The position numbers and the translations under genes were made by a program. DNA of 64,000 nucleotides from Akebia trifoliata (Eukaryota; Streptophyta; Magnoliopsida; Ranunculales; Lardizabalaceae): the NCBI GenBank assembly GCA_017979445.1, contig CM030714.1, forward strand, positions 39,896,326 to 39,960,325, given 5' to 3'. Shown piece after piece: positions 1 through 11,735 of the stretch. The first letter of the stretch is position 1. Each line of letters begins with the position of its first letter. Under the pieces are notes generated by a model. That model saw nothing but the letters and a program-made list of their open reading frames with translations, ran no database searches and was not told the origin of the DNA.

Positions 1-43
1 ACACTCTTCTCATATGATTGAATCCTTTTGGTATGTATCACAG

Positions 44-1365
44 GGAGCAACGATAGTTGATCTATCCGTGACCATAACTCCAGCTCCAGATTACCAGCTG
101 CCACCTTCCGCTTCAGTCCCACCTGTGGTATGATCTTTTGCACATTTATGTTTTCTTCCCAACTCTTTATTTACATTGCGTATCTAATTATATTTGAGAG
201 ATTCCATTGCCACACCAACTTTTGCTAACGCCACCCCAATTCATATTTAAACATGGGTTCAAAACTCGGTTTGACATCTCATCTTGTCTCGTTTATGTAC
301 AAGACTGAGTTGTCTCGGACGAGTCAACTCGTCTTGGATAAGTAAACCATTTAATTTGGTTTACAATTATATATATATATATATATATATATATCAAAAT
401 AATTATAATTTTTTATTATAAAATAAGATAGATTAGAAGATATTTATTCATCAAGTCATATTTTATTTAGATAATTATTCTTTAAAATTTTAAAAATAAT
501 ATTTTTTTAAATATGTAAAACCCGGTTGACTCGGATGAGATTTTCAAAATATCATCTGAGTCATCTCGTTGATCTTGCGAGATTCTACAAACTTGAGATG
601 CCATGTCCATCCGTCTTGCTCATGGATGATACCGAGATGACTCAGGCGAGTCATCTTGGTCTCAAACAAGATTTAAAACCATGTATGCAAATCACCAAGA
701 ATTAGCATCTTAGGATAGTGTTAGCAAAAGTTGGTGTGGCAATAAAAGCTCTTTTATATTTCTCTAGCACAATTGTTTCATAATCTCCTCAGGCAGCAAA
801 GGAAATCAAAGTTTCTAGTGGTACTGAATCTGCCGTCCAAAAAGCAGAAGATGTTGTCAGCACTATGCTTTCCAAGGGTTTCATCTTAGGGAAAGATGCA
901 GTCGGCAAAGCAAAGTCCTTCGATGAAAAGCACCAGTTCACATCCACCGCTACTGCCAAGGTAGCTTCTCTAGACAAAAAGATTGGTCTCAGCAACAAGA
1001 TAAGCATGGGCACATCCATTGTCAATGACAAAGTCAAGGAAATGGACCAAAAGTTTCAGGTATCTGAGAAGACCAAATCGGCCTTTGCGGCTGCTGAGCA
1101 GCAAGTCAGTAATGTCGGGTCCGCTATCATGAAAAATCGATATGTATTCACGAGTGCTTCATGGGTAACTGGTGCCTTCAATAAGGTTGCCAAGGCAGCA
1201 GGGGAAGTAGGGCAGAAGGCAAAAGAAAAGGCTGGCATGGCTGAAGAGGAGCAGAAACGAGAAACAGTGGACGACTTTTCTAAGGCTCATCTCTCCGAGT
1301 CTCCGAAAGGTGAAAAAGGTGAGCAACCTTCGAAACCTTTACCTGCACAAGGATTGATCCTTTAA
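44..1365 (+). CDS. BPA1: BPA1-like protein (binding partner of ACD11), 3' part: two exons 44..127 and 793..1365
   Basis: The 5' part of the gene lies left of the window. The first visible exon follows an acceptor CAG at 41-43 and reads GATIVDLSVTITPAPDYQLPP, the end of an RNA-recognition-motif fold as in Arabidopsis BPA1. A GT at 128 and an AG at 791-792 bound a 665-bp phase-0 intron. The second exon gives about 190 residues, with the family hallmarks MLSKGFILGKDA, SAIMKNRYV and SWVTGAFNKVAKAA, then an acidic, Lys-rich tail ending QGLIL and a stop at 1363-1365. In the family, BPA1 binds ACD11, a lipid-transfer protein that restrains cell death and defence; that role is known from Arabidopsis and only inferred here. 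The reading frame is intact. Identification rests on remembered similarity of these motifs. Confidence 0.9.
206..743. mobile_element. TIR element (MITE-like) in BPA1 intron
   Basis: A 24-bp perfect inverted repeat, starting ATTGCCACACC at 206-229 and ending GGTGTGGCAAT at 720-743, bounds 538 bp with no coding capacity. Removing it leaves an intron of about 127 bp, a normal plant size, so the element accounts for most of the intron. I could not find a convincing target-site duplication, so the superfamily is unassigned. Confidence 0.75.
251..683. mobile_element. Nested element of a dispersed CTCGTCTCG-rich repeat family
   Basis: Inside the TIR element, the stretch from ACATGGGTTCAAAACTCGG to GATTTAAAACCATGT has imperfect inverted ends. 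It is full of CGAGTC/CTCGTC/GAGATGA motifs and contains an (AT)n tract at about 369-393. Related sequence with the same CGAGACGAG vocabulary occurs near 8031-8206 and 9984-10152. The boundaries are approximate. Confidence 0.45.
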
Positions 1366-1856
1366 GTTCCTAAAAATCGTTCTGTAAATAGCCATTAGGT
1401 TTGGGATCCTATCATCTATGATTAGCTCATCTGCTTTGCTTTGTTTTGTTCTTTTAATTTGGAATTAGTAAAATGTAGAACATAGGTGGATATTGGTTCT
1501 TTCTTTATTGAAATATGAAAATTAAGTCGAACACTTCACAGGAGGCTCTGCAGCATTGTAGTTTAGTCCCAACTAATTTTGTTTTTGGGTGCACCTTGTC
1601 ACGTATTTACCGAGCAACCCCGTGGTGTTCTCAAGTGTTGGAAAAAAAACTAGACTTATAGAAGAGTCCAGAGAGAGGTGGAGGGTTCTTCGGTTGAGCA
1701 ATTGTTTTACATGATAGATTTGTCGTGTGATGAACTTTTGATCAAAAAAGTTTTACTAATTCAAACAAAAATAACCTTTGGATTTGTTACTTCTTTTTAA
1801 TTGAATTCTTTCGATTTCTATTTAGAAGTATACTTATGGAGTTGTTCCAACTCTGG
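1366..1856. other. BPA1 3' UTR and intergenic DNA
   Basis: AT-rich sequence after the BPA1 stop. The 3' UTR should occupy the first few hundred bases, but no clear poly(A) signal was picked out. No further gene seen. Confidence 0.4.
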
Positions 1857-2241
1857 GTTACCTAATTCATCGGTAAGGTACTGAACCACGAACCGAACCT
1901 GTTCGCATTTTTCTTATTAATTTTACATGCCCCTCCACATTGTTGATAATATTTGAGGCATCCCCCTAAAATCTTAAACTCATAGCATGTCCTTTTGACC
2001 TTGATCTTTATTAATAGACTGTTGAAAAATTATCAAATACCCTCATCTTCAACCTATAAAAAATTAAAAAAATCTTGATTTTTTTCCTTCCATCTTCAAT
2101 CTCTTTTTTACATTACTCATCACTTCAATCTTCAAATGTCCTTACCTCTGTCTATCCCTACGAATCGAGTTCATTCTCAAGTGGCGAACCACAAGTTGTG
2201 AACCTGAATTCAAAACCAAGTGAACCCATGAATCAGGTAAC
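1857..2241. mobile_element. Possible TIR element
   Basis: Imperfect inverted ends: GTTACCTAATTCATCGGT at 1857 pairs with the reverse complement of the segment ending at 2241 (GTTACCTGATTCATGGGT). The interior contains CCCCTCCACATTG and ATATTTGAGGCATCCCC, which resemble repeats at about 15760-15805, 23040-23100 and 25100-25160. No clear target duplication. Confidence 0.4.
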
Positions 2242-2539
2242 ATAGTTTCAGCTTATTAGTTGACACTCAGCCTAGATCCTTACCTCTCTAATAAATGAGC
2301 GAATTCAATAAATTTTAATTAAAAAACTACTTTGTCCTCATAAATATAATGAACAAAAATAAAAAGAATTTCTCGTTCAAGAATTGAATTTGTGTGGTGA
2401 GAGACAAATCAATTGGCAAATTTCTTGGTAAAAAATGCTTTGGATTCAAATAAGGAGATGATTTTAGATGATTATCATGCTCTTCCTCATGTGCTTAAAG
2501 TTATCATTGACAAAGATGTAATTAGTGAATTCCATCGTT

Positions 2540-5500
2540 TGTAATCCCCCGTTTGTCGTTTTCGAAAAGGAAAATGAGTTTGAAAAAAAAATTCTTGGAA
2601 AATGTACGCATTTTCGATCGGACGATTGAGCATAGGTTACGATTAAATCTAACAAACAGATAAGGAAATATAACCATTTGAACTCATCGATGTCCTGCCT
2701 CAAAAAAGATATTTTTTCACGAAAATCACATTTTTCGAAAATAATTCCATTCTCTTGAAGAAAATCCGAGAATATAAAGATGTAACTAACATCCATACGG
2801 ACTAGTGGGTATAAGCTATGAATCCACGGGATGAATGGATAATGAGATACAAGCGTTTAAAAAAACGTAAAAATTTTCGAATTTTCAATGAGAATGGGTG
2901 CTCAGACGGAGTATCCAGTTGTTTTCCATGTTCGAGAAGGAAGATGAGTCTGAATCGAAAATCTTTCTTCTCGGGAAACGTTGGTGTTTTTTATACCAAC
3001 AATTGGGCATAAGTTACAATTAAATCCTACAGACGGGTGATAAGATATGATCATTTGAACACATCGATGTGTTGCTCTAGAAAAGGGATACCTTCACAGA
3101 AATCATATTTTTCGGAAAGGATCTTGATCTCTTGGAGAAAATCCTGGAGCATGGAGACGTAACTAAAATCTATACAGACGAGTGGGTATAAGCTATGAAT
3201 CTACAAGATGAACAAACAATGACATACAAATGCTTAAAAAAATGTAAATTTTTTTGAGTTTTTGACAAGAACGTGTGGTATGGCGGAGTTTTTTGAGAAA
3301 AAAGATGAGTCCAGATATATAAAAAAACTTATCTCGGGAAACGTAAGTATTTCGATATGAACAATTGAACGTAAGTTATGATTAAATCCAATAGACGGGT
3401 GATGAGATATGACCATTTGAATGTATCGATGTCGTGCCTTGGAAAAGGTATACATTCACAAAAATCACGTTTTTCGAAAAAAATCATGGACTCTTGGAGA
3501 AAATCTTGGAACATGAAGACATAGCTAACATACGTACGGACAAGAGAGTATAAGCTACGAATCTGCGAGATGAACATACAATGAGATACGAGCGTTTAAA
3601 AAAATGTAATTTTTTTTGAGTTTTCGACGAGAATGAGTGCTTGGGAGGAGTATCCCATTATTTACCATTTTCATGAAGAAAGACAAGTCCGAATAAGAAA
3701 TATTTCTTCTCGAAAAATATAGGTATTTTCGATACAGACGATTGAGCATAGGTTACTATTAAATCTAACAAATGGATGAGGAGATGTGACCATTTGAACG
3801 CATCAACGTCCTATCTTAGAAAAGGGATTCCTTCACGAAAATCACATGTTTCGAAAAGAATCCTGATCTCCGGAGAAAATTTGAGAATATGAAAATGTAA
3901 CTAACATCCGTACGGATTAGTGGGTATAAGCTATGAATCCACAAGATAAACGAAAAATGAGATAAAAGCATTTAAAAAAATATAAAAAATTTTGAGTTTT
4001 CGACGAGAACAAGTGCTCAGACGAAATATCTTGTTGTTTGCCATTTTCGAGAAGGAAGATGAGTTTGAATCGTGAATCTTTCTCCTCGAAAAACGTAGGT
4101 ATTTTTTATATGGAAGTGTGGGTATAGGTTATGATTAAATCCGATAGATGAGTGATGAGATATGACATTTTGAACGCATCGATGTCCTGTTTCAGAAAAG
4201 GGATACCTTAACAGAAATCACATTTTTTGAAAATGATCCTAGTTTCCTGGAGAAAATCTGAGAATATGAAGACATATCTAACATTCATACGGACGAGTGA
4301 ATATAAACTACAAATCCTCGGGATGAACAAACAATGAGATACGGGCATTTAAAAATCATATAAAAATTTGAGTTTTTGACAAGAACGGATGCTCGGGTTG
4401 AGTATCCCGTTGTTTTCCATTTTCGGGAAAGAAGATGAGTTGGAATTAGAAATCTTTATTCTTGAGAAACATAAGCACTTTCGCTATGGACAATTGGGAA
4501 TATGTCACGATTAAATCTGAAAGACGGGTGATGAGATAAGACCATTTAAACGCATCAATGTCCTGTCTCAGAAAAAGGACACCTCCATGGAAAATCACAT
4601 TTTTCGGAAAGGATATCGGTTTCATGGAGAAAATTCGAGAACATGGACATAACTGACATCTATATGGACGAGTGAGTATAAGCTACCAATTTGTGGGATG
4701 AACGGATAATAAGATATGGATGTTTGAAAAAACGTAAAATTTTTTGAGTTTTCGACTAGAATGGGTGCTTAGTCGAAATATACCATTAATTTCCATTTTT
4801 TGTAAGGAAGATAAGTCCAAATCAAAATTCTTTCTTCTCGAAAAACGTAGGTATTTTCGATACGAACGATTCGAAATAGGTTAGGATTAAATCCAACAGA
4901 AGAGTGATGAGATATAACCATTTGAACGCCTCGATGTCCTACTCCGAAAAGGGGATATCTTCACAGAAATCACGTTTTTCAGATAGGATCTTGGTATCCT
5001 GGAGGAAATTCGAGAAAAACATGTAAACGTAACTAATATCCATACAGATGAGTGGGTATAAGCTACGAATTTGTGGGATGAACGGATAATGAGATACGAG
5101 CGTTTAAAAAAATATAAAAAAATTTTGAGTTTTCGACGAGAACAAGTGCTCAGACGAAATATCTTGTTGTTTGCCATTTTCGAGAAGGAAGATGAGTTTG
5201 AATCGTGAATCTTTCTGTTCGAAAAACGTAGGTATTTTTTATATGGAAGTGTGGGTATAGGTTATGATTAAATCCGATAGATGAGTGATGAGATATGACA
5301 TTTTGAACGCATCGATGTCCTGTTTCAGAAAAGGGATACCTTAACAGAAATCACATTTTTTGAAAATGATCCTAGTTTCCTGGAGAAAATCTGAGAATAT
5401 GAAGACATATCTAACATTCATACGGACGAGTGAATATAAACTACAAATCCTCGGATGAACAAACAATGAGATACGGGCATTTAAAAATCATATAAAAATT

Positions 5501-6436
5501 TGAGTTTTTGACAAGAACGGATGCTCGGGTTGAGTATCCCGTTGTTTTCCATTTTCGGGAAAGAAGATGAGTTGGAATTAGAAATCTTTATTCTTGAGAA
5601 ACATAAGCACTTTCGCTATGGACAATTGGGAATATGTCACGATTAAATCTGAAAGACGGGTGATGAGATAAGACCATTTAAACGCATCAATGTCCTGTCT
5701 CAGAAAAAGGACACCTCCATGGAAAATCACATTTTTCGGAAAGGATATCGGTTTCATGGAGAAAATTCGAGAACATGGACATAACTGACATCTATATGGA
5801 CGAGTGAGTATAAGCTACCAATTCGTGGGATGAACGGATAATAAGATATGGATGTTTGAAAAAACGTAAAATTTTTTGAGTTTTCGACTAGAATGGGTGC
5901 TTAGTCGAAATATACCATTAATTTCCATTTTTTGTAAGGAAGATAAGTCCAAATCAAAATTCTTTCTTCTTGAAAAACGTAGGTATTTTCGATACGAACG
6001 ATTCGAAATAGGTTAGGATTAAATCCAACAGAAGAGTGATGAGATATAACCATTTGAACGCCTCGATGTCCTACTCCGAAAAGGGGATATCTTCACAGAA
6101 ATCACGTTTTTCAGATAGGATCTTGGTATCTTGGAGGAAATTCGAGAAAAACATGTAAACGTAACTAATATCCATACAGATGAGTGGGTATAAGTTACGA
6201 ATTTGTGGGATGAACGGATAATGAGATACGAGCGTTTAAAAAAATATAAAAAAATTTGAATTTTCGACGAGAATGGATGTTCAGACAAAGTCCCATTGCT
6301 TGTCATTTTCAGGAAGGAAGATGAGTTCAAATCAAAAAATTTTCTTCTCGGAAAAGGTAGGTATTTTCGATACAGACGATTGGGTGAAGATTATAATTAA
6401 ATTCGATAGACGGATGATGAGATATGACCATTTTAT
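2540..6436. repeat. Satellite-like tandem array, about 375-bp monomer, about 10.5 copies
   Basis: A diagnostic block (GAAGGAAGATGAGT and variants) recurs near 2573, 2943, 3304, 3679, 4053, 4432, 4806, 5190, 5566, 5939 and 6318, spaced 361-384 bp. Between the blocks the same landmarks recur in order: TCTTTCTTCTCG, GATTAAATCC, GATGAGATATGACCATTTGAACGC (shortened in some), ATCGATGTCCTG, ATCACATTTTTCG, GACGAGTGGGTATAAGCTA and GTTTAAAAAAA. Monomers differ by point changes and small indels. Short open frames cross it on both strands but are not conserved between monomers, so I treat it as noncoding. Confidence 0.88.
3985..6250. repeat. Three-monomer higher-order duplication, period about 1132 bp
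   Basis: Landmarks at 4061, 4645 and 4941 reappear at 5194, 5777 and 6073, offsets of 1132-1133 bp, with only scattered single-base differences. Neighbouring monomers within a copy are much more diverged. This is the higher-order pattern made by recent unequal exchange in satellite DNA. Confidence 0.85.
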
Positions 6437-7091
6437 CAATATAATTTTGACACACTCCTTTGAATTTTGATTAATATTTGGTATACACTTTGTATCCAAT
6501 CTGATGACATTGCCCTAAACCATGATCTTCTTAAGATACTTATAGAAAAAGCTAAAAAAATAACCCCCCTCCGCGCGCAATACGGATCGATAGAGAAAAT
6601 CAATTAATTAATCAAATTTTAGAGAAAACAAGTGCCAATCTTATAAAAAAAAATCACAGGTTTTTTTTAAAGTAGAATGCGAGGGTAATATAATTTTCTG
6701 CTATTCTCTCAAGGAAGACTATGATCAACGCTTATATCATCCCTTTGATGGAGCAAATAAGAAATCAGAGAGAATATCAAAATTACAAATAAATTTTGAT
6801 GGAGCAAATAAGAAAAATGGCTTGTTTTACTAATTATAAAGTTAATAGTGGGTTTTGATCCTTTACACATTTTTCACCTGAGGAAAAAGTATCAAAAGGG
6901 TCATCTATGAGGCCAAAATTACTTGCCCTGCCATCTTTAGATTAATTACTAAATTTATGAAGGAAATTTTGGAGAAAAATACTATATTTATATGAATTTG
7001 AAAAAATAAGTACAAAAAAAATATATTCAGCTTAATGTTTAGGTGAAAAAATAAATGACCTATTATTTAAGGTTCCTGTTTCACAACCAAC
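6437..7091. other. Intergenic, no gene seen
   Basis: AT-rich sequence with a local direct repeat (AAATTTTGATGGAGCAAATAAG-like segment near 6740-6810). No gene or mobile element could be supported. Confidence 0.4.
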
Positions 7092-7385
7092 GTTAGGGAG
7101 CCAACGCCTTTGCCCTGTACAGGTTAAAAGTTTCAAAATATACTGATTTTTTGTAAAAATGATCTCTGTCAATCCGAGACTTATAATCCCATCAAAAGTG
7201 ATTGAGAATTGTAGATCGTTTTTTTTTTACCGTTAATTTGTAAATCACTTTTGATGGGATTAAACGTTTCGAATTGGACTGATTTTTTTATGAGGATGAT
7301 CTCCTTACCACAAAGATTGTCCAAAAGAAAATCAGTCCAATCCAAAATAAGTCATACAAGACAAAATTTGGCTATTGGCTCCTAA
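7092..7385. mobile_element. Degenerate foldback element related to the 16-20 kb cluster
   Basis: Ends GTTAGGGAGCCAACG and the reverse complement of TTGGCTCCTAA are inverted. The interior has the core arms of the later cluster (ACTGATTTTTT, GATGATCTCC, AAATCACTTTTGATGGGATTA). Unlike the clustered copies it is not flanked by (TA)n, and its arms have decayed. Confidence 0.6.
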
Positions 7386-7763
7386 AAGATTCCTATTTGA
7401 TAAATATTTCAAAAACGTGATTGGGCCAATGTTTTGGCTAAATACACTATCGTTTCGGTGATACGCTCTTTATCTAAAGCTTATCAAGTTGGTATGGATT
7501 CCACGTGGACTGTTTTATTGTTTTTAAGATGTGGAGATGCTCTCGTGAAAATGGGTCCCTTGAAAAAGCATCCAAATCCAAACCACATTTAAAGAAAAAA
7601 AACTTTAGGAGTCCTGTTTTGTCGGTAGGTTTTGATGATGCTAAATGCCAGCCCATTTCACAGGCTCAATAATCAGAGGAACCCTTTTTGGCACCTAAGA
7701 AATTTATAATTTTATGTCTAAAATTGAATGCTCATTCACCAATTCACATAATGACACGTTGCA

Positions 7764-7788
7764 CTTATTATTATTATTATTATTATTA
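7764..7788. repeat. (TTA)n microsatellite
   Basis: About eight TTA units in an AT-rich intergenic stretch. Confidence 0.85.
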
Positions 7789-8030
7789 CCACTTTTTTTG
7801 ATTTACAACAACACGATCAATTATTTCTGGTCATTGGATTTGATCATTTTTACAACAAAAAAACTATTTAAATTATTGTCGAAAACGAATCACTTAAATT
7901 TTATTTATCCGAACACCAAGAAAATATCATTTATATCAATACCAACAGTGGGGAATTTTCTGCAATGGGCCAAAGTCTGACGGAATAATGTCGTGTGGTG
8001 GAAGAAGGCCCATAGATCGTATAACCCAAG

Positions 8031-8206
8031 TTAACTCGGTATTAGAGCTGAACGAGACCAATTTACAAAATCATTTTTTGATCGAATTTTATATCTCACG
8101 TTCAATTTTTTGAGTTATCTCACGAGACATCTTAAACGTATCGGAAAACTCGTCCGAGACGACTTGGTATCGAAATTGAACGAGACGAGACGCGATACCG
8201 AGTTTA
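8031..8206. mobile_element. CGAGACGAG-family element, second copy
   Basis: The ends TTAACTCGGTAT and ATACCGAGTTTAA are inverted. The interior carries AACGAGACGAGACG and TCTCACGAGAC motifs like those in the BPA1 intron. It is followed at once by a long (TA)n tract. Confidence 0.5.
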
Positions 8207-8213
8207 AAAATCA

Positions 8214-8214
<1 letters not shown>

Positions 8215-8286
<72 letters not shown>
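8215..8286. repeat. (TA)n microsatellite, about 70 bp
   Basis: Near-perfect TA repeat with one AATA interruption. Confidence 0.9.
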
Positions 8287-8290
<4 letters not shown>

Positions 8291-8639
8291 TTTATTATAA
8301 CATAAGGTATGGGGTGAATCAAACAAAGCCTACACATAATCCAAAGAATAATATCCAAAATTAGATAACATGGGCCCACTCACAATTTAATATCGGCCAA
8401 TGGTTAAATCCTACATGGGAAAATTTCCAATCAGCAACATTTAGGGGGTTAGTTACAATCAGTGAGCCAAATAAAAAATAAAAAAATATTTGCCACGTGG
8501 TATTTGAGAGATGTCTGTATCAAGCTGCATATACATATCTTGAAAGAGCTAAAAGTTGCAGACATAATTAAAGGAGGCAGTTACATTTTTTTTCTTTTGG
8601 CCTTCAATAGCTAAAAAGGTGAGACTGAGATCCAATACA

Positions 8640-8790
8640 GTGTTCCGTTCCTATAATAAAGATAAGGTGTCTACGTGGCAAGTTTTTATTGGAGTTTGAA
8701 ACACCTACTCAAGTCCAACGTGTTTGAACTCTAACAAAATTTGCCACGTAGACACTTAACATATCTAACATTGCTATAGGAACGGCACAC
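8640..8790. mobile_element. 151-bp foldback element
   Basis: The left arm (GTTCCGTTCCTATA, then GGTGTCTACGTGGCAA, then GAGTTTGAAACAC) is matched in reverse complement by the right arm (GTGTTTGAACTC, TTGCCACGTAGACAC, TATAGGAACGGCAC). Almost the whole element is stem. It has no coding content, as in short MITEs. Confidence 0.7.
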
Positions 8791-9055
8791 AGTTCTGGAT
8801 CGCGACTCAAAAGGTTATTACCGTTAGGGGTTGGGACTGAGAACCGGGTTTTTGTGGTTGCCATACCGGGTTCGGATAGGCCCATTATACATCAATAGGT
8901 TTAAGAACTGAAATTATCAGTCTCAGTTTTATCTCGAATATCAAATTTTAAATAAATAAATAAATAAAACGTTAAAAAATGCTAAGCAGATTTACATTTT
9001 TCAATCCAAAGTTATTTTTACACTGGACAGAACCTTAAGCAGATTTATGATAGGA

Positions 9056-9231
9056 CAATAGCCCCTACAGGAAATCACGGTACGTGGCTGACATGGCAAG
9101 AGCATAGAATCATACATCTTTTTCTTGTGTATCCCAATGAAAAAGATCTATGATTTTGTGCCCTTGTCATATCAATTACCTACTCTACCACACGTGATTT
9201 TAAAAATTCTTGTAGGGGCACTAACCTATTG
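9056..9231. mobile_element. Hairpin-core foldback element, copy 1
   Basis: Outer arms CAATAGCCCCTACAGGAA and the reverse complement of TTCTTGTAGGGGCACTAACC pair imperfectly. The centre holds the hairpin CATCTTTTTCTTGTG / TATCCC / AATGAAAAAGATCTATG, a core seen again near 20485, 45760 and 57840. Confidence 0.6.
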
Positions 9232-10203
9232 AATAGCTATTTAGATTATCTCGAGAAAAATGCCGAATTTCCTATGAGTTGACGTTAGATATGAATATTA
9301 TACACTCAGGAAAATGGAAAATAGTTTTCAGAAAACGACATAGTGTTGAAGGCAATATTGTAAGTCAATGTACCATAATCCTTATTTCAATGAAGAAATT
9401 TTGGTTTGAGAAGTTAGAAGTGCTTTAAGAGCATTTGGATTCGAGCTTCCAACTCCAACGACCAATTACGAAAGCTTATTTTTTATGAAGAAGCTTTCCC
9501 CAATTACTTCAAGCTTCAAGCTTTTGTCACAATGTCTCAAATTGGGATGGCAATTCAAAATTTTGAAAAAAAGGGTTCTCAGTGCCACCACAATGGCATG
9601 GCATCGAAAGGGTGACCGAAACACATACGAAACCAAGATCAAACTCATGACTTGGGTCAACTTGGTATCACAAGCACCCCGAATCGCTGGGGAAAACATG
9701 CATTATTATTCTATTCTAAAAGACAACGCATTCTTTACATCAGATCAGTAGTTGAATTTATGGTGGCCTTTACAAATGGGGCTCGAACAAAAACTATTTC
9801 TGAATGAAGGGATACTCTTTTCTCCAAGTGGAATGAGGCATTGACAAAAAAAAAAAAAAAACTCTCAAAAATGCACTCCACAAGTGGTATTTCAAATATA
9901 GCATATGCTAAACCAATGCTATACATGATGTCAAAACTCATCCAATACAAAAATGTATCGCCCAAGTCATCCCAGTATCAGGCATGGACGAGACGGATGG
10001 ACACAAGTCAATTTTTCGAACGAGATATAAAATCCCATGTTCATTTTTTATTATTTTTTTGAACGAGATATCTCAAACAGATCAGATTACTCATTCGAGA
10101 CAACTCGATATTTGGCATAAATGAGACGGGAAACTAAATTTTAAAACCACGATGCTATATTTAACATTGATTTTAGCATAAGTGTCTTTTAATGTACAAA
10201 AGC
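9232..10203. other. Intergenic with a third CGAGACGAG-family fragment
   Basis: No gene supported. About 9984-10152 contains GACGAGACGG, GAACGAGATAT and GAGACAACTCG motifs and a closing ATTTTAAAACCACGATG segment like the two earlier family members. The imperfect inverted flanks (ATGCTAAACCAATGC against the complement of ACATTGATTTTAGCAT) suggest a larger element at about 9900-10190. Confidence 0.4.
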
Positions 10204-10370
10204 TGTCTTTTGGGGGATTTTTTTTTTTTTTTTTTTATCAAATTGCCATCCAAACAAATTTTTTAAAAAAATTATACATTGCCAAATATGATATTTTTAT
10301 ACTTTATTATCTCAAAAAATAAAATTGCTGAAGGCAAATTTAGAATTAACAATGGAGATACTCTAACCTC
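10204..10370. mobile_element. MITE-like fragment, inverse orientation of the 45.3 kb element
   Basis: In reverse complement it reads GAGTATCTCCATTGTTA, then ATATCATATTTGGCAATG, then GGATGGCAATTTGATAAA, matching the order of motifs in 45337-45690 (GAGCATCCCCAATGATAA, GTTATATTTGGC, GGATGACAATTTGATAAA). Confidence 0.45.
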
Positions 10371-11735
10371 ATCTCAAAGTAGAAGCTGAAACTATTCATC
10401 ATCCTAGCTGAATTCATTATTATTATTATTATTATTTTATTTTTTAAAGAAAATCCAGTCTCAGCATCAACATTTTCCCAAAGAATTATATTCTCTTCCA
10501 CCTTATATGGAGAAGATATCCGCCTCAGATGGACGATTTTATTTCCAACAAACCTCTGATAGACCATTAAGGTCGTAGCTCGCAACACGTTGGATTTCCT
10601 CCTCATTTTAAAATTCAAAATTTCACTTGATTGATTTAGAAAAAGTCAAATTAAAGAGACAGACAGGGTGGGCTAACGCCCGTTAAATTTAAATAATTTG
10701 AAAAAGAAATAATTACTTCCGTGTGTGGAGCACATGGTGAGATGGGCCCTACACACGGGCCAATTGAAGAATCAACTTGGTTCGTACACATGACATGTAC
10801 AGTTGTTGGACTTGGACTTGGACTTCGTCCCGTGACCGTTACAAGTTCTTACAGATCCCTAGGAAAATCACAATCTCTAGGACCTTTTTTTTCCCCCCCC
10901 TTCTTTATCTCTTCTTCCGTGTGGTGCGTCTGAGGTGAAAAAAAAGTCCAAAAACAAACGCCTTTGAGAGATGAGTACCATCTCTAAGAAATCTGTGTTT
11001 TTCCTCTCAATTTCTCTACTGATCTCTAGAAAAGTACTGATCTCTAGAAAACCTGTGTATTATTTCTTCTTATCTGAAGAATCTTAAATGTCGTTTGACG
11101 TTAGAAAAATCCAAAACACGAGTCCCATCAAACAAACGGTCGATAATGGAGACTCTCCAGAAAATTTGCTTTTTTTTTCCCCCCTATTATCTCAACCGTT
11201 CGTTTAATAGAGAGCCTAAATAGTTATTTGATGACAGAAATGCCCTTCTATAAAGTCTAAAATTACCGATTGGCCTATTTTTACTCCAAAATAAAGCTGA
11301 GACCAAGAAAGGGAGAGAGAGAGAGAGGTCCAGTGTCCAGACACAGCGTGCATTACTGCTTTCAAGCGCCACGCGGTACAATTCACCTTTCACATCATTA
11401 CTACTGTGTTCCAGCTGGCAGCCAAACCGAATCTCTAAAAACACGGTAGAGATTAACGGTTCAATTCCAGGCTGGAACGCAGGACCAGTGGCGCAAGTTA
11501 GCAAGAAGCGGGACAGAGGAGCACGTTAGCTCTTTAGCACTGAAAGGAGACGACGCCATTTTTTTTTTCTTTCTACAGTATGTCACTGCAACAATACACG
11601 TGTAGATCTAAAAAACACGACACTCGCAATTGTACATGTGCGAATTCCATGATCAACACACGTGCAAAATCAACGGTTAGAGGTGAGAAAAAAAGAGATG
11701 AGAGGATAAGAACAGAGAGAACCGATTAATGTCAT
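10371..11735. other. Intergenic / 3' flank of the small membrane-protein gene
   Basis: Contains (TTA)n near 10418-10437, homopyrimidine runs near 10885-10905 and a GA repeat near 11313-11328. The open frames here look random; no domain was recognised. The 3' UTR of the minus-strand gene ending at 11736 should lie in the right part. Confidence 0.4.

Noticed and set aside
2464..6470. Several 60-110-codon open frames on both strands of the satellite
   Set aside because: They shift frame or break between monomers that are otherwise alike, so no protein is conserved.
7714..7980. 88-codon open frame with a Leu run
   Set aside because: The Leu run is a (TTA)n microsatellite and the rest shows no recognisable domain.
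11187..11504. 105-codon minus-strand open frame
   Set aside because: No recognisable motif; it overlaps a GA repeat and lies in the 3' flank of the supported minus-strand gene.
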